Below are positions 32,963-45,993 of a DNA stretch of 64,000 nt, piece by piece. Source of the DNA: Adiantum capillus-veneris (taxonomy: Eukaryota; Streptophyta; Polypodiopsida; Polypodiales; Pteridaceae). The stretch covers positions 15,944,809-16,008,808 of the forward strand of contig CM043959.1 in the NCBI GenBank assembly GCA_014529385.2, given 5' to 3'. The notes under the pieces are model-generated. The model worked only from the letters and a program-made list of their open reading frames with translations, had not been told where the DNA came from and ran no database searches. Numbering within the stretch: position 1 is the first letter of the stretch; each line of letters opens with the position of its first letter. Made by a program: the position numbers and the translations under genes.

Positions 32963-35855
32963 TCATAAGAGTGAAACTGTTGCATTTTCCACTGGTGGGT
33001 TATTTCCATCATAATTTGGATCACCCCAGTGCCAAAGCATGCTCTCCCAGTAGCAAAAGTCTTGGTTGCAGATCTGTAATCGAGGATCCGTAATATTCCG
33101 CTTCCAATGCTCATCAGAAAAAGAAGCGTTCTTGGCACCCAGTCTATCCCACTCGAGAGCAGCCTTTTGCTTGGTGCGCAGCAGACAAAACTGCTGCAGG
33201 TCTAGGGACATAGAATCATGCACCTTCCACCATAATGCATGAGCTGTATCACTTGCAAAACTCCGCTGATCCTGCACATTCCAATTGCAGTCATAGTCGC
33301 GAAAGCATAACCATGGCTTTAGCCCCAAATAATGCAATACATAAAGCTCAGGAGGATCCGCCCCAAACAATCTAGTCTTTTCATTGAACTCTGCAGTGTC
33401 ATTCAACCAGAAGTGTTTTAGAAAATTCATCCTCCTGGGTATCCTGTGCCACCAAGTGAAAATCTCATTCAGGTAGCCCTGATCGCCACCATTGTACGAT
33501 ACTATATCATTGATCCGGTCTATTAGAAGTTGAAAAGTGCAGTTCGACGGCTCAATGACCATGACGCCTGAATTGAATAGTGTCGCATTGTTACCAGTTG
33601 CTGAGATTTCAGGAAGCTCAAAAAGAAAGTCAATATTTCTCAGTATCAGTAAATCTGCATCTATGAAAATTATTCTTTTGTACATTGTGAGTTGCCATAA
33701 CCTAAACTTGCTGTAGTTCCACTCGTTGTAAGCCTCCGGTTCAGCTTTAGGATTACGTATTCTCTGAATCTCTATTACTTTCCAACCAGCTAACTCCAGC
33801 CCCTTGCGATGCTCTGGAAGGATGTTCTCATCCACAAGGATAACAAGATCTCGAGTGGAACCAGTGAGGCGAATACTTTTTGCAACAGTAATGGCCCCAC
33901 ATACATAAAACTGAGCTGAGTGCAAGATGGTAGCATAGGCCTCCTGGCTCCCTATATCCTTGTTTACAATGCGGGCTGCAAATCCATCAGCAAAATTCAA
34001 ATCAACTTGCCCTCTAGAGCTTTCTTAGTAGAGACACAACACTTCACCTCAAAGACAACACAATGTTAGGTATGAACTTGCAAGTTGCCCTTTATACCTT
34101 TAGAAGCAAGCACATCAAGGCGCTTTCACAGAGCCAAGCAAGAAACGTTTCCCAAATTACAAACATAGAAACAATAGTAAGTAGGCACCAGACAAATATG
34201 TATTACCCCACATGCAGACGCAGACAGACACAAACGGATACTGAACTTATTGACTAGAAATGTCAATAACTAGTCCATTTTTCTGACAGAAAACTGATAC
34301 GAACCCCAATTGGTGAGGCCAGTTAAAGCCATTCATACCTCAAGCAGCACACACACGAATACACTTTTCATAGAGCTTAGTGAGCATGATTGGAAGCTTT
34401 TCATGAATGAGACCATGTAAGCCAGATGAGTAGTGGCACCAGCAATAATCAAGGAAAATGCAAGCATCCCAATCCAGATGCAACCATGCACACACAACTA
34501 GACGCGAGCACATATCTGCTAGATAGTTGGAAATACTCACAGTCATCCTCCAGGGGAACGGCAAGCTCACAAGACCCAACTGGTAGGGCCAGCTTTTTCT
34601 TCAGCATTGGGAGATCCATCTTGAAGAGCCAAGCATTGGCTGCTTTGACAACAAGGTTGCTACAACCAAAGAGATTAGGGAGGGGCGTGCATGAATCAAG
34701 TACCAATAAGTGGCTTGCATCTGTGTACAATGCCACATGCGCACCAGCAAGTTCCACCTGGAGACGCGCAACATCACGTGACCAAGAACCCCTACAAGGA
34801 ACTTTTACAACCACCAGATCTAATCTTGTTCCTTGTTTTACATTAGGCATGGGCATATAGGGACATTTCGGCACCCCATCCTGCTCCTCTTCATCAATCC
34901 ACTCTGGGTACAAGTCCGCCCATTGCACATCTTCATGCATATGCTCAAACGGAAACAAAAATGAGTGTCTCTGTCCTACAAACTCTTCCCACTCTTTAAC
35001 TTCTTCTCGCTTGTTGAAATTTACAAGCCCTACTTTCAATTCCTCGGCATTGTTGACCTTCAAAGATCCAAGCAAAGATGCAATCTCTGCCCATGTAATT
35101 GGTATTTGAGTGTTGTATCTCTCCTTTGAATTGATGCTCTCTGTAAAGCTGCAAAAGACGCAAATTTTTCAATTGCAAATCCTATGAACTAGCACATTGC
35201 AGTGACAGACTGTTTGACTTGGGATTTTGTGCATGGGATTTACAGAAAGGCCAGCTCTCGAAGACGACTTGCTGTTCAACGGAAAAAATGGCCTAATGTC
35301 TTGAAAAAAACTATATGCACAACAAATACAAGGGACATGAGAAAGGCTGGCTACCTCTCTCTCAATACAGATATGACATCTGCCCTTTAGTATATGAACT
35401 GCTTAAATTCATAGCTTGAAGAGAGAAAACGAGAGATCGGCGAAAATGCACCTGGACTTAAAAGTCCTTCGGAGTTCCTGATACGAGGTGGGTGAAAGCA
35501 AAAATGTGAAGGATGCAGCCAGGAGGAGGGAGAAGAGGGTTAGCTTCAGGGTGAAAAATCTGCAGCTAAGTAGCCTCTCCTTGCCCTTGTATAACAAGGG
35601 TTCCAACTTCCTTCTTACTGAGTATTTGTAGGCCTTGCGTGAGCTTTCGATATCTCTGCAGAAATCCGGCATAATTTGAAGTTTTCTGTCGCAGCAAAAA
35701 AGATGACAATAATTTACACGAATGGACACAACCAGAGGAAACCAGAGCAATCTAAGCTTTTAGAAAATGCGAATGCTGTGTACATGCCTGTTTTGTTGTT
35801 TTCTTAGGAAGAGAGCTTACCCTGCTCCAGGCAGGCGATAGCGAGGTTCGCCCAT
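32963..35855 (-). CDS. GUX1-like: GUX-type glucuronosyltransferase (xylan glucuronosylation), four exons
   Basis: GT8-family Golgi enzyme that adds glucuronic acid to the xylan backbone. Exons on the minus strand: 35855-35821, 35685-35452, 35148-34541 and 33975-32963. All junctions are GT..AG, phases agree and the total is 629 codons plus TGA. The start MGEPRYRLPGAG is short and cytosolic. A signal-anchor helix (LKLTLFSLLLAASFTFLL, residues about 58-75) gives type II topology. Exon 4 carries the catalytic domain: EAYATILHSAQFYVCGA, DLVILVDEN, NEWNYSKFRLWQL, the DxD site FIDADLLIL (Asp398, Asp400), NSGVMVIEP, NGGDQGYLNE and LHYLGLKPWLC. Length and domain order match Arabidopsis GUX1. No lesion was seen. 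The exon 3/4 junction is inferred from the only acceptor in phase. Confidence 0.93.
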
Positions 35856-36306
35856 TGCTGATCTGCAAAACCTACTTTCAGAGCTCCATGAGATAGTTGT
35901 CTATACTCTGCCGCACGCATGAATGAAGCAGAAGAGAGCAATGCCAGCGTTGGTGGTGGTTGAGCGTGCACTCTTCGCCGTGGAGGGGTAGAGACGGTGG
36001 CGTTTTGCTTTGCTTAGGAAGACGTGAGCTTTAAATTTAAGCACCCAGGGTCGAAGCCTTAAGGGCCTAGCATTTCTTCGTTTTGTCTAAAGCATTAAAG
36101 GGCTTGGTATTTTTTTCGTTTTTCGACCTCAATTTCACTCGCTGCGAGAGGTAGTTGAAGTGAGTGGGTCTCACTTTAACATCCAAGAAAGTTACTGAAA
36201 TTCATCCCGATCAGGATTGCTTTCCGATAGGCATTTTACCAGTTTTGGGGTATTTTGCTTGTTTTCAACAGGTAACTAGTAGCGCACAAGAAGGGACATC
36301 CGCGCG

Positions 36307-36307
<1 letters not shown>
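35856..36307. other. upstream region of the GUX gene
   Basis: Likely 5' untranslated and promoter sequence of the minus-strand GUX gene. I see no convincing TATA box and no other gene. Confidence 0.4.

Positions 36308-36340
<33 letters not shown>
36308..36340 (+). repeat. poly(G) run of 33
   Basis: 33 consecutive G preceded by CGCGCGC, about 450 bp upstream of the GUX start codon. It could form G-quadruplex structures, or be a collapsed or erroneous homopolymer in the assembly. Confidence 0.95.
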
Positions 36341-36341
<1 letters not shown>

Positions 36342-36797
36342 TTGTAGTGGTGGCGAGGTAGCAATCTCATGATGACATTGTTGGAGCATCAAGTTTATGT
36401 TTCTTGATGACATGCGTGCGAAGAACCTAGAAGAGCATAGCAATTTGAAGAATACTTAGGCAATGGCATCATCGAAAGTACTCTGATAGCTTTGTTAGAA
36501 AGCCTTATGCATATACTCGATGAGAATAATGAAGAGTTTTTTTCCCGTACCAAGCTTTCGCATACATTCAAAAAGATGTAAGATCCTGAGTAGAACACTT
36601 GGTAATAAATTCGTAAGCTTTGATTAGTGTATGATACTTTGCATACAGAGTGCCCACTAATTTCTCTAATACTTTCTACTATTGCCAATGTTAGCAAATA
36701 TCCTAATTTTTAAACTAGAGTGCATCGTTAGCCGCAGAGTCCGAGGGTAAGAGAAACAAGAACCTCTAGAAGACAAAAACTTGGGGGGTAGGGGGGG

Positions 36798-36892
36798 AGA
36801 GAGAGAGAGAGATGTATATTTTTTATTATCGTCCTGGATAGACAAATATGACCTATAGGACCAAAGGTACATGTGAGATGTACCTTCATAGT
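36798..36892 (-). mobile_element. 5'-truncated LINE, 3' tail only
   Basis: On the minus strand, ACCTTTGGTCCTATAGGTCA, then ATTTG and CCAGGACGATAATA, match the 3' untranslated end of the full LINE (56805-56860), and a short (CT)n run follows in both. About 95 bp remain. It abuts the iPGM fragment. Confidence 0.75.
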
Positions 36893-37200
36893 ATAGTGAA
36901 TTTTGGGCACACGCACCCTATCAAAGTTATCAAAGTTTGCATACTCAAGAGCTTTTTGCCAACATGATCATTCTGTTTTCTCTAAAGTTGAACGTTACAA
37001 CTGCATCACCATCAACGATTGGACCAACAAATTTTCCATTTTTGGCCACAATCACAAATGGAGAACAGTATTGGTCATTGAATTTTGGATTATTTGCCTT
37101 CAATTGCATAAGAGCTTCTACATCACTCTTTAACTTGTGAGGAGATTCTCCCAAAACTTGTGCATCCAAGCCTCTTTTTACCACATTCCAGTCATTCTAT
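36893..37200 (-). pseudogene. iPGM (cofactor-independent phosphoglycerate mutase) fragment
   Basis: The minus strand reads VKRGLDAQVLGESPHKLKS, QYCSPFVIVAKNGKFVGP and IVDGDAVVTFNFRENRMIML. After a 1-base shift near 36945 it continues LEYANFDNFDRVRVPKIHY. This is an internal segment of the plant glycolytic enzyme that interconverts 3- and 2-phosphoglycerate. Only about 100 of roughly 560 residues are present, with no flanking exons in view, so it is a captured or duplicated gene piece. No catalytic Ser/metal region is included. Confidence 0.85.
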
Positions 37201-37344
37201 TTAACAAAGTCCCAACAAAACTAAATCTTCAACACTGCATTGCAGACCCAAATCAAAGTGGAACAATCAACAACGACAATTTCTATTGATCATGTCTTGG
37301 CTCTTAAGGTGTCTACATGGATGCATAAAGACCCATATTGAAAT

Positions 37345-38888
37345 CTTAGCAAGCTCTTTCAAACCAAAAGGCAGCTGTCGGTATTTGGTAATCACAAGGT
37401 GCATTCCAAGAGACTTCATTCCGGACAGAAAGCTGGTCAAGAACTTGTTGTGCTTTCAAAAGTACACCACACTTGGCATACATGTCAACTAAAGCATTGC
37501 CAAGCACGACATCTTTTTGTAACAGTCCCTGCCTAACAATCTCATCATGACTCTACTTGCCCATGATAGCGTTTTGCATAATGCCACATGCCTTCAAAAC
37601 ACAAGCGTAGGTGACCGCATCCCGAGAGAAGCCGTCACTTTGCATTCGACGAAAACATCCAAGCATTTCCTGGCCCTGATCTTGTTGGGCATATCCTGCA
37701 ATCAATCCATTCCAAGAGACTGCATCCCGGACATAAAGCTTGTCAAGAACTTGTTGTACTTTGAAAAGTACACTACACTTGGCATACATGTCAACCAAAG
37801 CATTACCAAGCACGACACTTTAGTGCAACAACCCTCGACTAACAAGCTCATCATGAACTTGTTTTCCTGTGTCGACGTCTTTCAAAGTGCCACATACCTT
37901 CAAAATGCAAGCATAGGTGACTACATCTGGAGAGAAGCCCTCGCTTCGCATCCGCTGGAAACATCCCAATGCGTCTTGGCCCTGCCCCTGTTGGGCATAA
38001 CCTGCAATCAATGCATTCCAAGAGACCGCATCTCAATCAGGAAGCTCGTTAAGAACTTGTTGAGCTTTCAAAAGTACACCACACTTGGCATACATGTCAA
38101 CCAAAGCATTGCCAAGCATGACAGTTCTTTTCAACAGCCCTTGATTGACAATCTCATCGTGAATTTGTTTGCCCATATCAATGTCTCGCATACTGCCACA
38201 TGCCTTCAAAATGCAAGCATAGGTGGCTGCATCCAGAGAGAAACCCTCACTTCGCATACAATGGAAACAATTCAAAGCTTCCTGGCCCTGGCCTTGTTGG
38301 GCATATCCTGCAATTAATGCAGTCCAAGAGATGGCATCTCGGTTGGGAAGCTCGTCCAAAACTTGTTGTGCTTTCCAAAGTACACCACAATTAGCATACA
38401 TGTATATCGACGCATTACCAAGCACGACATTCTTCTCCAACAACCTCTGACTAACAATCTCGTCATGAATTTGTTTGCCCAGATCAACGTCTTGAATAAT
38501 ACCGCATGCCTTCAAGGCACAAGCATAGGTGACCGCATCCGGAGAGAGGCCCTCGCTTGGCAAGCGATGAAAACAGTCGAGAGCTTCGTGACCCTACCCA
38601 TTGTCGGGCATATCCTGCAATAAGTGCAGTCCAACCGACGACATCCCAGACTGGAAGCTCATCAACAACTTGTTGTGCCCTGACAAGTGCACCGCACTTA
38701 ACATACATACTGACCAACAAGCTCTGTAAGCATGTGTCCTTCTCAAGTAACCCACTAGCGCAAATCTTCGCATGTACCTTATTGCCTTGGGACAAATCCT
38801 TCTTCTTAGCACAGACTTTTAATGAGGTCATCCAAGGTAGTCTCATTATTTTCGAGTGTGTGTCATTGTCTTCCGCTCCATATTTCAC
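37345..38888 (-). pseudogene. PLS-class PPR protein, broken
   Basis: Organelle RNA-binding PPR family. The N-terminal part (38888 to about 38600) has LPWMTSLKVCAKKKDLSQG and VHAKICASGLLEKDTCLQS. A frameshift near 38600 leads into 38563-37553, one frame with three stops: TGA near 38034, TAA near 37818 and TAG near 37552. Units such as VVLGNALVDMYAKCGVLLKA, SWNALIAGYAQQGQGQ and VTYACILKACG repeat every 306-308 nt (about 102 residues, a P-L-S triplet). At least four triplets are present and strikingly alike. No E or DYW domain follows; the frame ends near 37345. The repeat style is typical of ferns. Confidence 0.9.
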
Positions 38889-38904
38889 TTATGTGATTTT
38901 GTGA

Positions 38905-39517
38905 GGGGATTGAGAGATTCTCAATGAACGCGAAATGAGTGTGACTATGGGAAAGTCCGAACTAAGATCGAATTGCTGCTGAGAGTTGGCAGTTGGTAGC
39001 TTTTGACGGTGTAGTTTTCTTAAGAGGTTTTCAGCGCTGGAGTTTTTTTTTTTAAAGAGGAGCTACGTGGGCTACTAGAGGTGGGGTGGCCAAGACAAAG
39101 GTTGAAACTGCACACCAAAGCTTTAGTATGGAAGAGCTAAGAGGCTCTTTTGTAGTGATAGGGGACAAAGATGAGTGTGGTAGGCGCATAGGTTATCCTG
39201 CAAAACTAGATATGTTTGACTTATAGATGATAGCTTCATTAACAAATTGTTGAGTCCTTTGACTTGCATCAGTCTAGAAACTATGACCTGATTCCACTTG
39301 CATCAGTCTAGCAATTATGACCTGGCTGCTTTCAAGCACCATTCTTAATCCTCATGCATTCAAATTTTTGTGTCGTCCCTAAGATGCCAACATTTGCATA
39401 AGAGTCACTCATTAACACATGCTGCAACAACTTTTTGTGATTTCATAAAAGGGCACCACATTTGGCATACATACCAATGAAGAGAGTGCCAAGCATGACT
39501 TCTCTTTTCAATAGCCT
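38905..39517. other. intergenic between PPR blocks
   Basis: It includes GACTTGCATCAGTCTAG-like words repeated at about 39260 and 39297. No gene was recognised. Confidence 0.4.
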
Positions 39518-40130
39518 CTAACATTGCTCTTGTTGCACACATCCCACAATTTGCCCCGTTCCTGTTGCACATATCTCATGACTAGTGCATTTCAATGCCT
39601 TGTATCCTAGAGCTTTTTGGACCTGCTCTTGTTGCGTACATCTTCCAATTAATGCATTCCAAGAGGCAACAGAAAGCTCCTCAAGCACTTTTTCTGCTTT
39701 CTCAAATGCACCACATTTGGCATACATATCGACCAAGATTGTGCCAAGCACGACATCTTTTTTCAAGATCCTTTGACTAACAATATAATCGTGAAGTTTT
39801 GTGCCCATATCAACATCTTGCGTAGAGCCACATGTCTTCAAGATGAATGTGTAGGCGGTTTCATTTCCTAGAAATAGAATGGAGCTTTCTCTTGTGGAAA
39901 ATCCTGCAATCAGTGCATTGCAAGAGTCCACACTCTGGATAGGCAACTGAAAACATCCTAGAGCTTTTTGGCCCTGCTCCTGTTGTGTGTATCCCACGAC
40001 CAATGCATTCCAAGAGTCTACACTCCGAATAGGAAGCTCCTCGAGCACTCGCAGAGAGCCACATGCCTTCAAGATGTAAGCATAGCCTTCAAGACAAAAG
40101 TATAGGTGATTGAATTTCAAAATCTCCATA
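39518..40130 (-). pseudogene. PPR repeat remnant
   Basis: An open minus frame of about 200 codons with scrambled PPR pieces: SWNALVVGYTQQEQGQKALG, GTKLHDYIVSQRILKKDVV, LVDMYAKCGAFEKAEKVLEE. Unit lengths are irregular, indicating internal deletions. It is the same family as 37345-38888, more decayed. Confidence 0.8.
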
Positions 40131-40134
40131 GACC

Positions 40135-41580
<1,446 letters not shown>

Positions 41581-41584
41581 AGCA

Positions 41585-44500
41585 AGAAAATGGCAAGAAA
41601 CGCTTCAAAAAAGGAAACCCACAATCAATGTATTCCAAGAGGTGATATTCTGGACAGGAAGCTCCTCAAGCACTTTTTGTACTTTCTGAAGTGCACCAAA
41701 TTTGGCATACATATCGACCAAGATAGTGCCAAGCATGACATCTTTCTCAAGCGCACCACATTTGCATACATATCAATCAAGACAATGCCAAGCACGACAT
41801 CTTTTTTCAAGAGACTTTGACAAACGATATAATTGTGAATTTTTGTCCATATCAGCATCTTGCACCACATGCCTTCAAGATGCAGGCGTAGGTGATTGCA
41901 TCTAGAGAGAGGGCCTCACTTCTTATCTACTGAAAACAGACTAGAGATTTTTGGCCCTATCCCTATGGGGCAAATCCTACAGCCGGTGCATTCCAAGAGT
42001 CCACACGCCAGATAGGAAGTTGAAGACAACCTAGAGCTTTCTGGCCCTGCTCCTATTGTGCATATCCCACGACCATAGCATTCCAATGCTTTGCATCCGC
42101 TGAAAACAAGCTAGAGATTTTTGGCTCTGCTCTTGTTATGCACATCCCGCGTTCAGTGCATTCCAAGAGGTGATATCTTGGACATGAAGTTCGTCAAGCA
42201 GTTTTTGTGCAGCGCACCACATTTGGCATACATATCAACCAAGGCAGTGCCAAGCACAATATCTTTCTGGCCCTGGTCTTCTTATGCATAGAGCCACATG
42301 CATAGGTGATTGCATCTGCTGAAAATGGACTAGAGCATGGTGAAATCAGTGCATTACAAGAGTCCACACTTTGGACTCTTCACGCTGCTATTGTTGTTCA
42401 CATCCCGCAATCAGCATTCTGACAGACGAGATTCCGGACAGGAAGCTCCTCAAGCACTTTTTGTTCTTTCTAAAGCACACCACATTTGGAATATTATCAA
42501 CCAAGACAATGACAAGCATGACATCTTTCGCAAGCCCACCACATTTGGCATACATATCAACCAAGATAGTACCAAGCATGACATCTTTTCTCAAGAGACT
42601 TGAACAAACAATATAATTGCGATTTATTTTGCCCATATTGGCATCTTGCGCCACATGCCTTCAAGATGCATGCACAGGTGATTGCATCTATTGAAAACAG
42701 ACAAGATCTTTCTCCTGTGGGGAAAATCTTGCAATCAGTGCATTCCAAGAGTCCACACTGCGGATAGGAAGCTGAAATCAGCCTAGAGCTTTCTGGCTTG
42801 CTCTTGTGGTGCGTATCCCGCGACCAATGCTTTGCATCCGCTGAGAACAGCCTAGAGCTTTCTCTTGTAGGGAAAATCCTGCAATGGGTGCATTCCAAGA
42901 GTCCACACTCCGGATAAGAAGCACGTCGAACACTTTTTGAATGCCACGTGGAGCAATGGGGAAGCAGGTTTTCAAACGGGGATGTGTTCGGAATGTGACA
43001 TTCCATACAGGAAGCTCCTCAAGCAATTTTTTTTGCTTTCTGAAGCGCACCACATTTGGCATACATATCGACAAAGTCAGTGCCAAGCACGACATCTTTC
43101 CCAAGCGCTCCAGATTTGGCATATATATCGACCAAGACAATTCCAAGCACGACATCTTTTTTCAACAAACTTAAACAAACAATATAATTGTGAATTCTTT
43201 TGCCCATATTAGCATCTTGCACCACATGCCTTCAAGATGCATGCATAGATGATTGCATCTGCCTATATCTTTCTCCTGTGGGAAAAATCTTGCAATCTCG
43301 TTATATAAATTTGAATGCACACGATGGATAAGAATGTCACCAAGTCATTGCCAAGCAAGACATCTTTTCTCAATAGCCTTTGACTAACAATATCCGCTTG
43401 AATGTTTATACCCATATCAGTATCTTGCATAGAGTTACATGCTTTCAAGGCATTGCCAAGCACAACATCTTTTCTCAATAGCCCTAACTAATAATATTAG
43501 CCTGAATGTTTATGCCCATAGCAGCATCTTGCATAGAGCCACATGCCTTCAAGATGCACCTGTATGTGATTGCATCAGGAGAGAGGCACTCACTTTAAAC
43601 AGCCTAGAGCTTTTTGGCCCTGCTCTTGTTGTGTGTATCCCACGACCTGTGCATTCCAAGAGATGTCATTCCAAGTGATCCTTACAACACGTTGCAGGTG
43701 ATGACATCCCAAAGAGAATGCCCATCAAGAACTTTCATGCTTTCGTGATGATACCACTTTTGGCGTACATATCAGCCAAAGCATTACATGGCATGACATC
43801 CTTCACCAAGAGCATTCGGAGTAGACATATTGCTTGCGAGGATGCACTGCACGCTGACACTAATGGACTGATGTTGTTTGCGAAAGTCATGATTAGATTC
43901 ACTATATAAATTTGAATGCACGCAAGGCATGCCAAGCACGACATCTATTCTCAATAGCCCCTGACTAACAATATTATCCTGAATTTTTATGCCCATATCA
44001 ACATCTTGCATAGAGCCACATTCTTTCAAGGCAGTGCCAAACATGAAATCTTTTCTAAATAGCCCCCGACTAACAATATCAACCTGAATGTTTATGCTCA
44101 TGTCAGCATCTTGCATAAGCCACAAGCCTTCAAGATGCACATGCATGTGATTGCATCAGGAGAGAGGCCCTAAACTTTGGCCCTTTTTGGAGCAGGCAGC
44201 ATCCGTGCCTTTAGTAACTTGGTTGGATCTAGTATATGGTTGAGCGATTGGCCCTGCTCCTGTTGTGCGTATCCCGCAACCTGTGCATTCCAAGAGAAGT
44301 CGTTCCAAGTTGTTGCAAATGACATTTTCTCCGGATTCATTATATAAATATGATGCACGTGATTGATAAAATAAGTTGGGTGCGACGTAGGCTACATAAA
44401 TCAACGCTCATGTCTACCACGTGGAGCAACGGGGAAGCAGATTTTCAACGGGGAAGCCTTCAAGATGCACATGCATGTGATTGCATCAAGAGAGAGGCCC

Positions 44501-44791
44501 TAAACTTTGGCCCTTTTTGGAACAGGCAGCATCCGTGCCTTTAGTAACTTGGTTGGATCTAGTATATGGTTGAGCGATTGGCCCTGCTCCTGTTGTGCGT
44601 ATCCCGCAACCTGTGCATTCCATGAGACGTCATTCCAAGTTGTTGCAAATGACATTTTCTCCGGATTCATCATATAAATATGATGCACGTGATCGATAAA
44701 ATAAGCTGGGTGCGACGTAGGCTACATAAATCAACGCTCATGTCTACCACGTGGAGCAACGAGGAAGCAGATTTTCAAAAGAGGCTACTAT
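41585..44791 (-). pseudogene. PPR repeat debris array
   Basis: The minus strand carries repeated scraps of PPR units (LVDMYAKCG, DVVLGIVLVDMYAK, SWNAxxAGYxQQEQGQ, HNYIVCLSLLKKDVVLG) in all three frames, with stops and frameshifts every few tens of codons. Individual words such as CCACATTTGGCATACATATC recur many times on the plus strand. No intact triplet is left. It includes the 330-bp duplication at 44126-44785 and ends at element D. Confidence 0.8.
44126..44785. repeat. 330-bp tandem duplication
   Basis: GCCTTCAAGATGCACATGCA starts at 44126 and again at 44456. The units are nearly identical (a handful of substitutions) and contain a PPR scrap (SWNAQVAGYAQQEQGQ, minus). The second unit ends against element D. 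Confidence 0.93.
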
Positions 44792-45196
44792 TGTTAGGCA
44801 CACATTGCCATAACAAACAACCAATGCAGTTAACATATAGTACATATCAAACAGGAAGCAGGAAACTGCATACTTCAAACACCAAACTGCAAAGTAGATA
44901 AGCAAAGAACACCATAAGGAAGAGGAAAAGAGACTGCCATCAGGTTATCTTCATCATCATCACCTAATTACAGAGTAAAAACAGCAGTGCGAGATCAGGA
45001 GAGAGAGAACTGCTTCGACAGGAATGCCCATAACTGCTTCTCATCCTGAGAATTCACGAGACACACACTAACTTCCCCAAAAATATAAAATACCCATGTT
45101 CACTTATCCCTAAGGTTCAAAGATAAAGGTTTTAATTACAGTTCAAAAAGTAATAGCTTAACTGCTCTGAAAGCCCTGATAAATCAGGCACTAACA
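44792..45196 (-). repeat. 3' LTR of element D
   Basis: Pairs with 49224-49627. It contains a perfect 14-bp palindrome CCTGATAAATCAGG at 45175-45188, and TATAAAATA-like sequence near 45090 on the opposite strand. Confidence 0.93.
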
Positions 45197-45993
45197 CCTG
45201 GCACACCTGGTGGGCAAGGTTTCTCAAACCTTGTGAGAACCCACAATATCCCTTGATCAAAAATTCATCCACCAGCTGATCCTTGAATTCAGTTTGTTGT
45301 GAAACTGCAGTTGTAGTTGGAGTTTCCTTGTCAAACTCTTCAACCTCTGCATCCACTTGAACTGTAACTGCCTCCTTAGTACTTTCAATGTCCTGATAGA
45401 GTATCTCATCCACAATCATTTGCACTGGATCATCTAAGTTGTGAATTCCTCTTGCAGCTTCTATGTCCTCCTCTGCAATATCTTTAGCCTGTCCTGCAAC
45501 TGCACTTTTCCTTTTGTCTTCAGTAATATGCTCCTGCACTTCTGCTGCCACATCAGTTCCTGCAAACACTTCAGAATTTTTTTTTAACAAACACCTGCTC
45601 AAATTGTTGGCCTTCTTGTTGTTGCAGATGCATCTTCAGATCCTCCAACTGCTCTTTTAGGTCAGTATACTGCTTCTCCATAAACAAGTTTTCCTCCTTC
45701 ATCTCCTCCTCTGCAAACATCTGATATGGTTTACTCACCACATCATACACCATTACTTTCATTTTCTCCCAAACTCCCTTCATGTAGTCCATCACTTCAG
45801 TCTTCATTTTCTCGACAACTGTTGAATTGAGATACCTTCTACAAAGTAGAAAAATCTCCTCTTCTCCAAGCGATTTCAGGTCTTTAGGCCCATTTTCATA
45901 TTCAAATACATATCCAAATTCAGTAGTAGGTTCAGGTTTAGGTTCAGGTTTCCCTTCAAGAAGAATGAAGAAAGATTGATGTAAACTTTGCAA
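45132..45993 (-). pseudogene. element D, last coding part (coiled coil, acidic)
   Basis: Two overlapping frames, 45993-45571 and 45602-45132, are joined by a slip in a run of A's near 45580. The first has KPEPKPEPTTEFGYVFEYEN, then VWEKMKVMVYDVVSKPYQMF and a heptad-rich helix. The second is acidic (DIAEEDIEAARG, DAEVEEFDKE) and its end runs into the 3' LTR. VW..MK..V......PY.M also occurs in element C's extra ORF (VWKSMKNRLVVAIKYPYEMM) at a comparable distance from the 3' LTR. A frameshift near 45975 joins it to the ORF upstream. Confidence 0.65.

Noticed and set aside
34535..34540. Using ATG 34000 as the start of a separate GT8 gene
   Set aside because: The first residues of that frame lie in the intron; the in-phase AG acceptor at 33976-33977 joins it to exon 3 and gives a full-length GUX protein.
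34426..34860. Plus-strand ORF of 144 codons over GUX exon 3
   Set aside because: It is opposite a well supported exon and has no recognisable motif.
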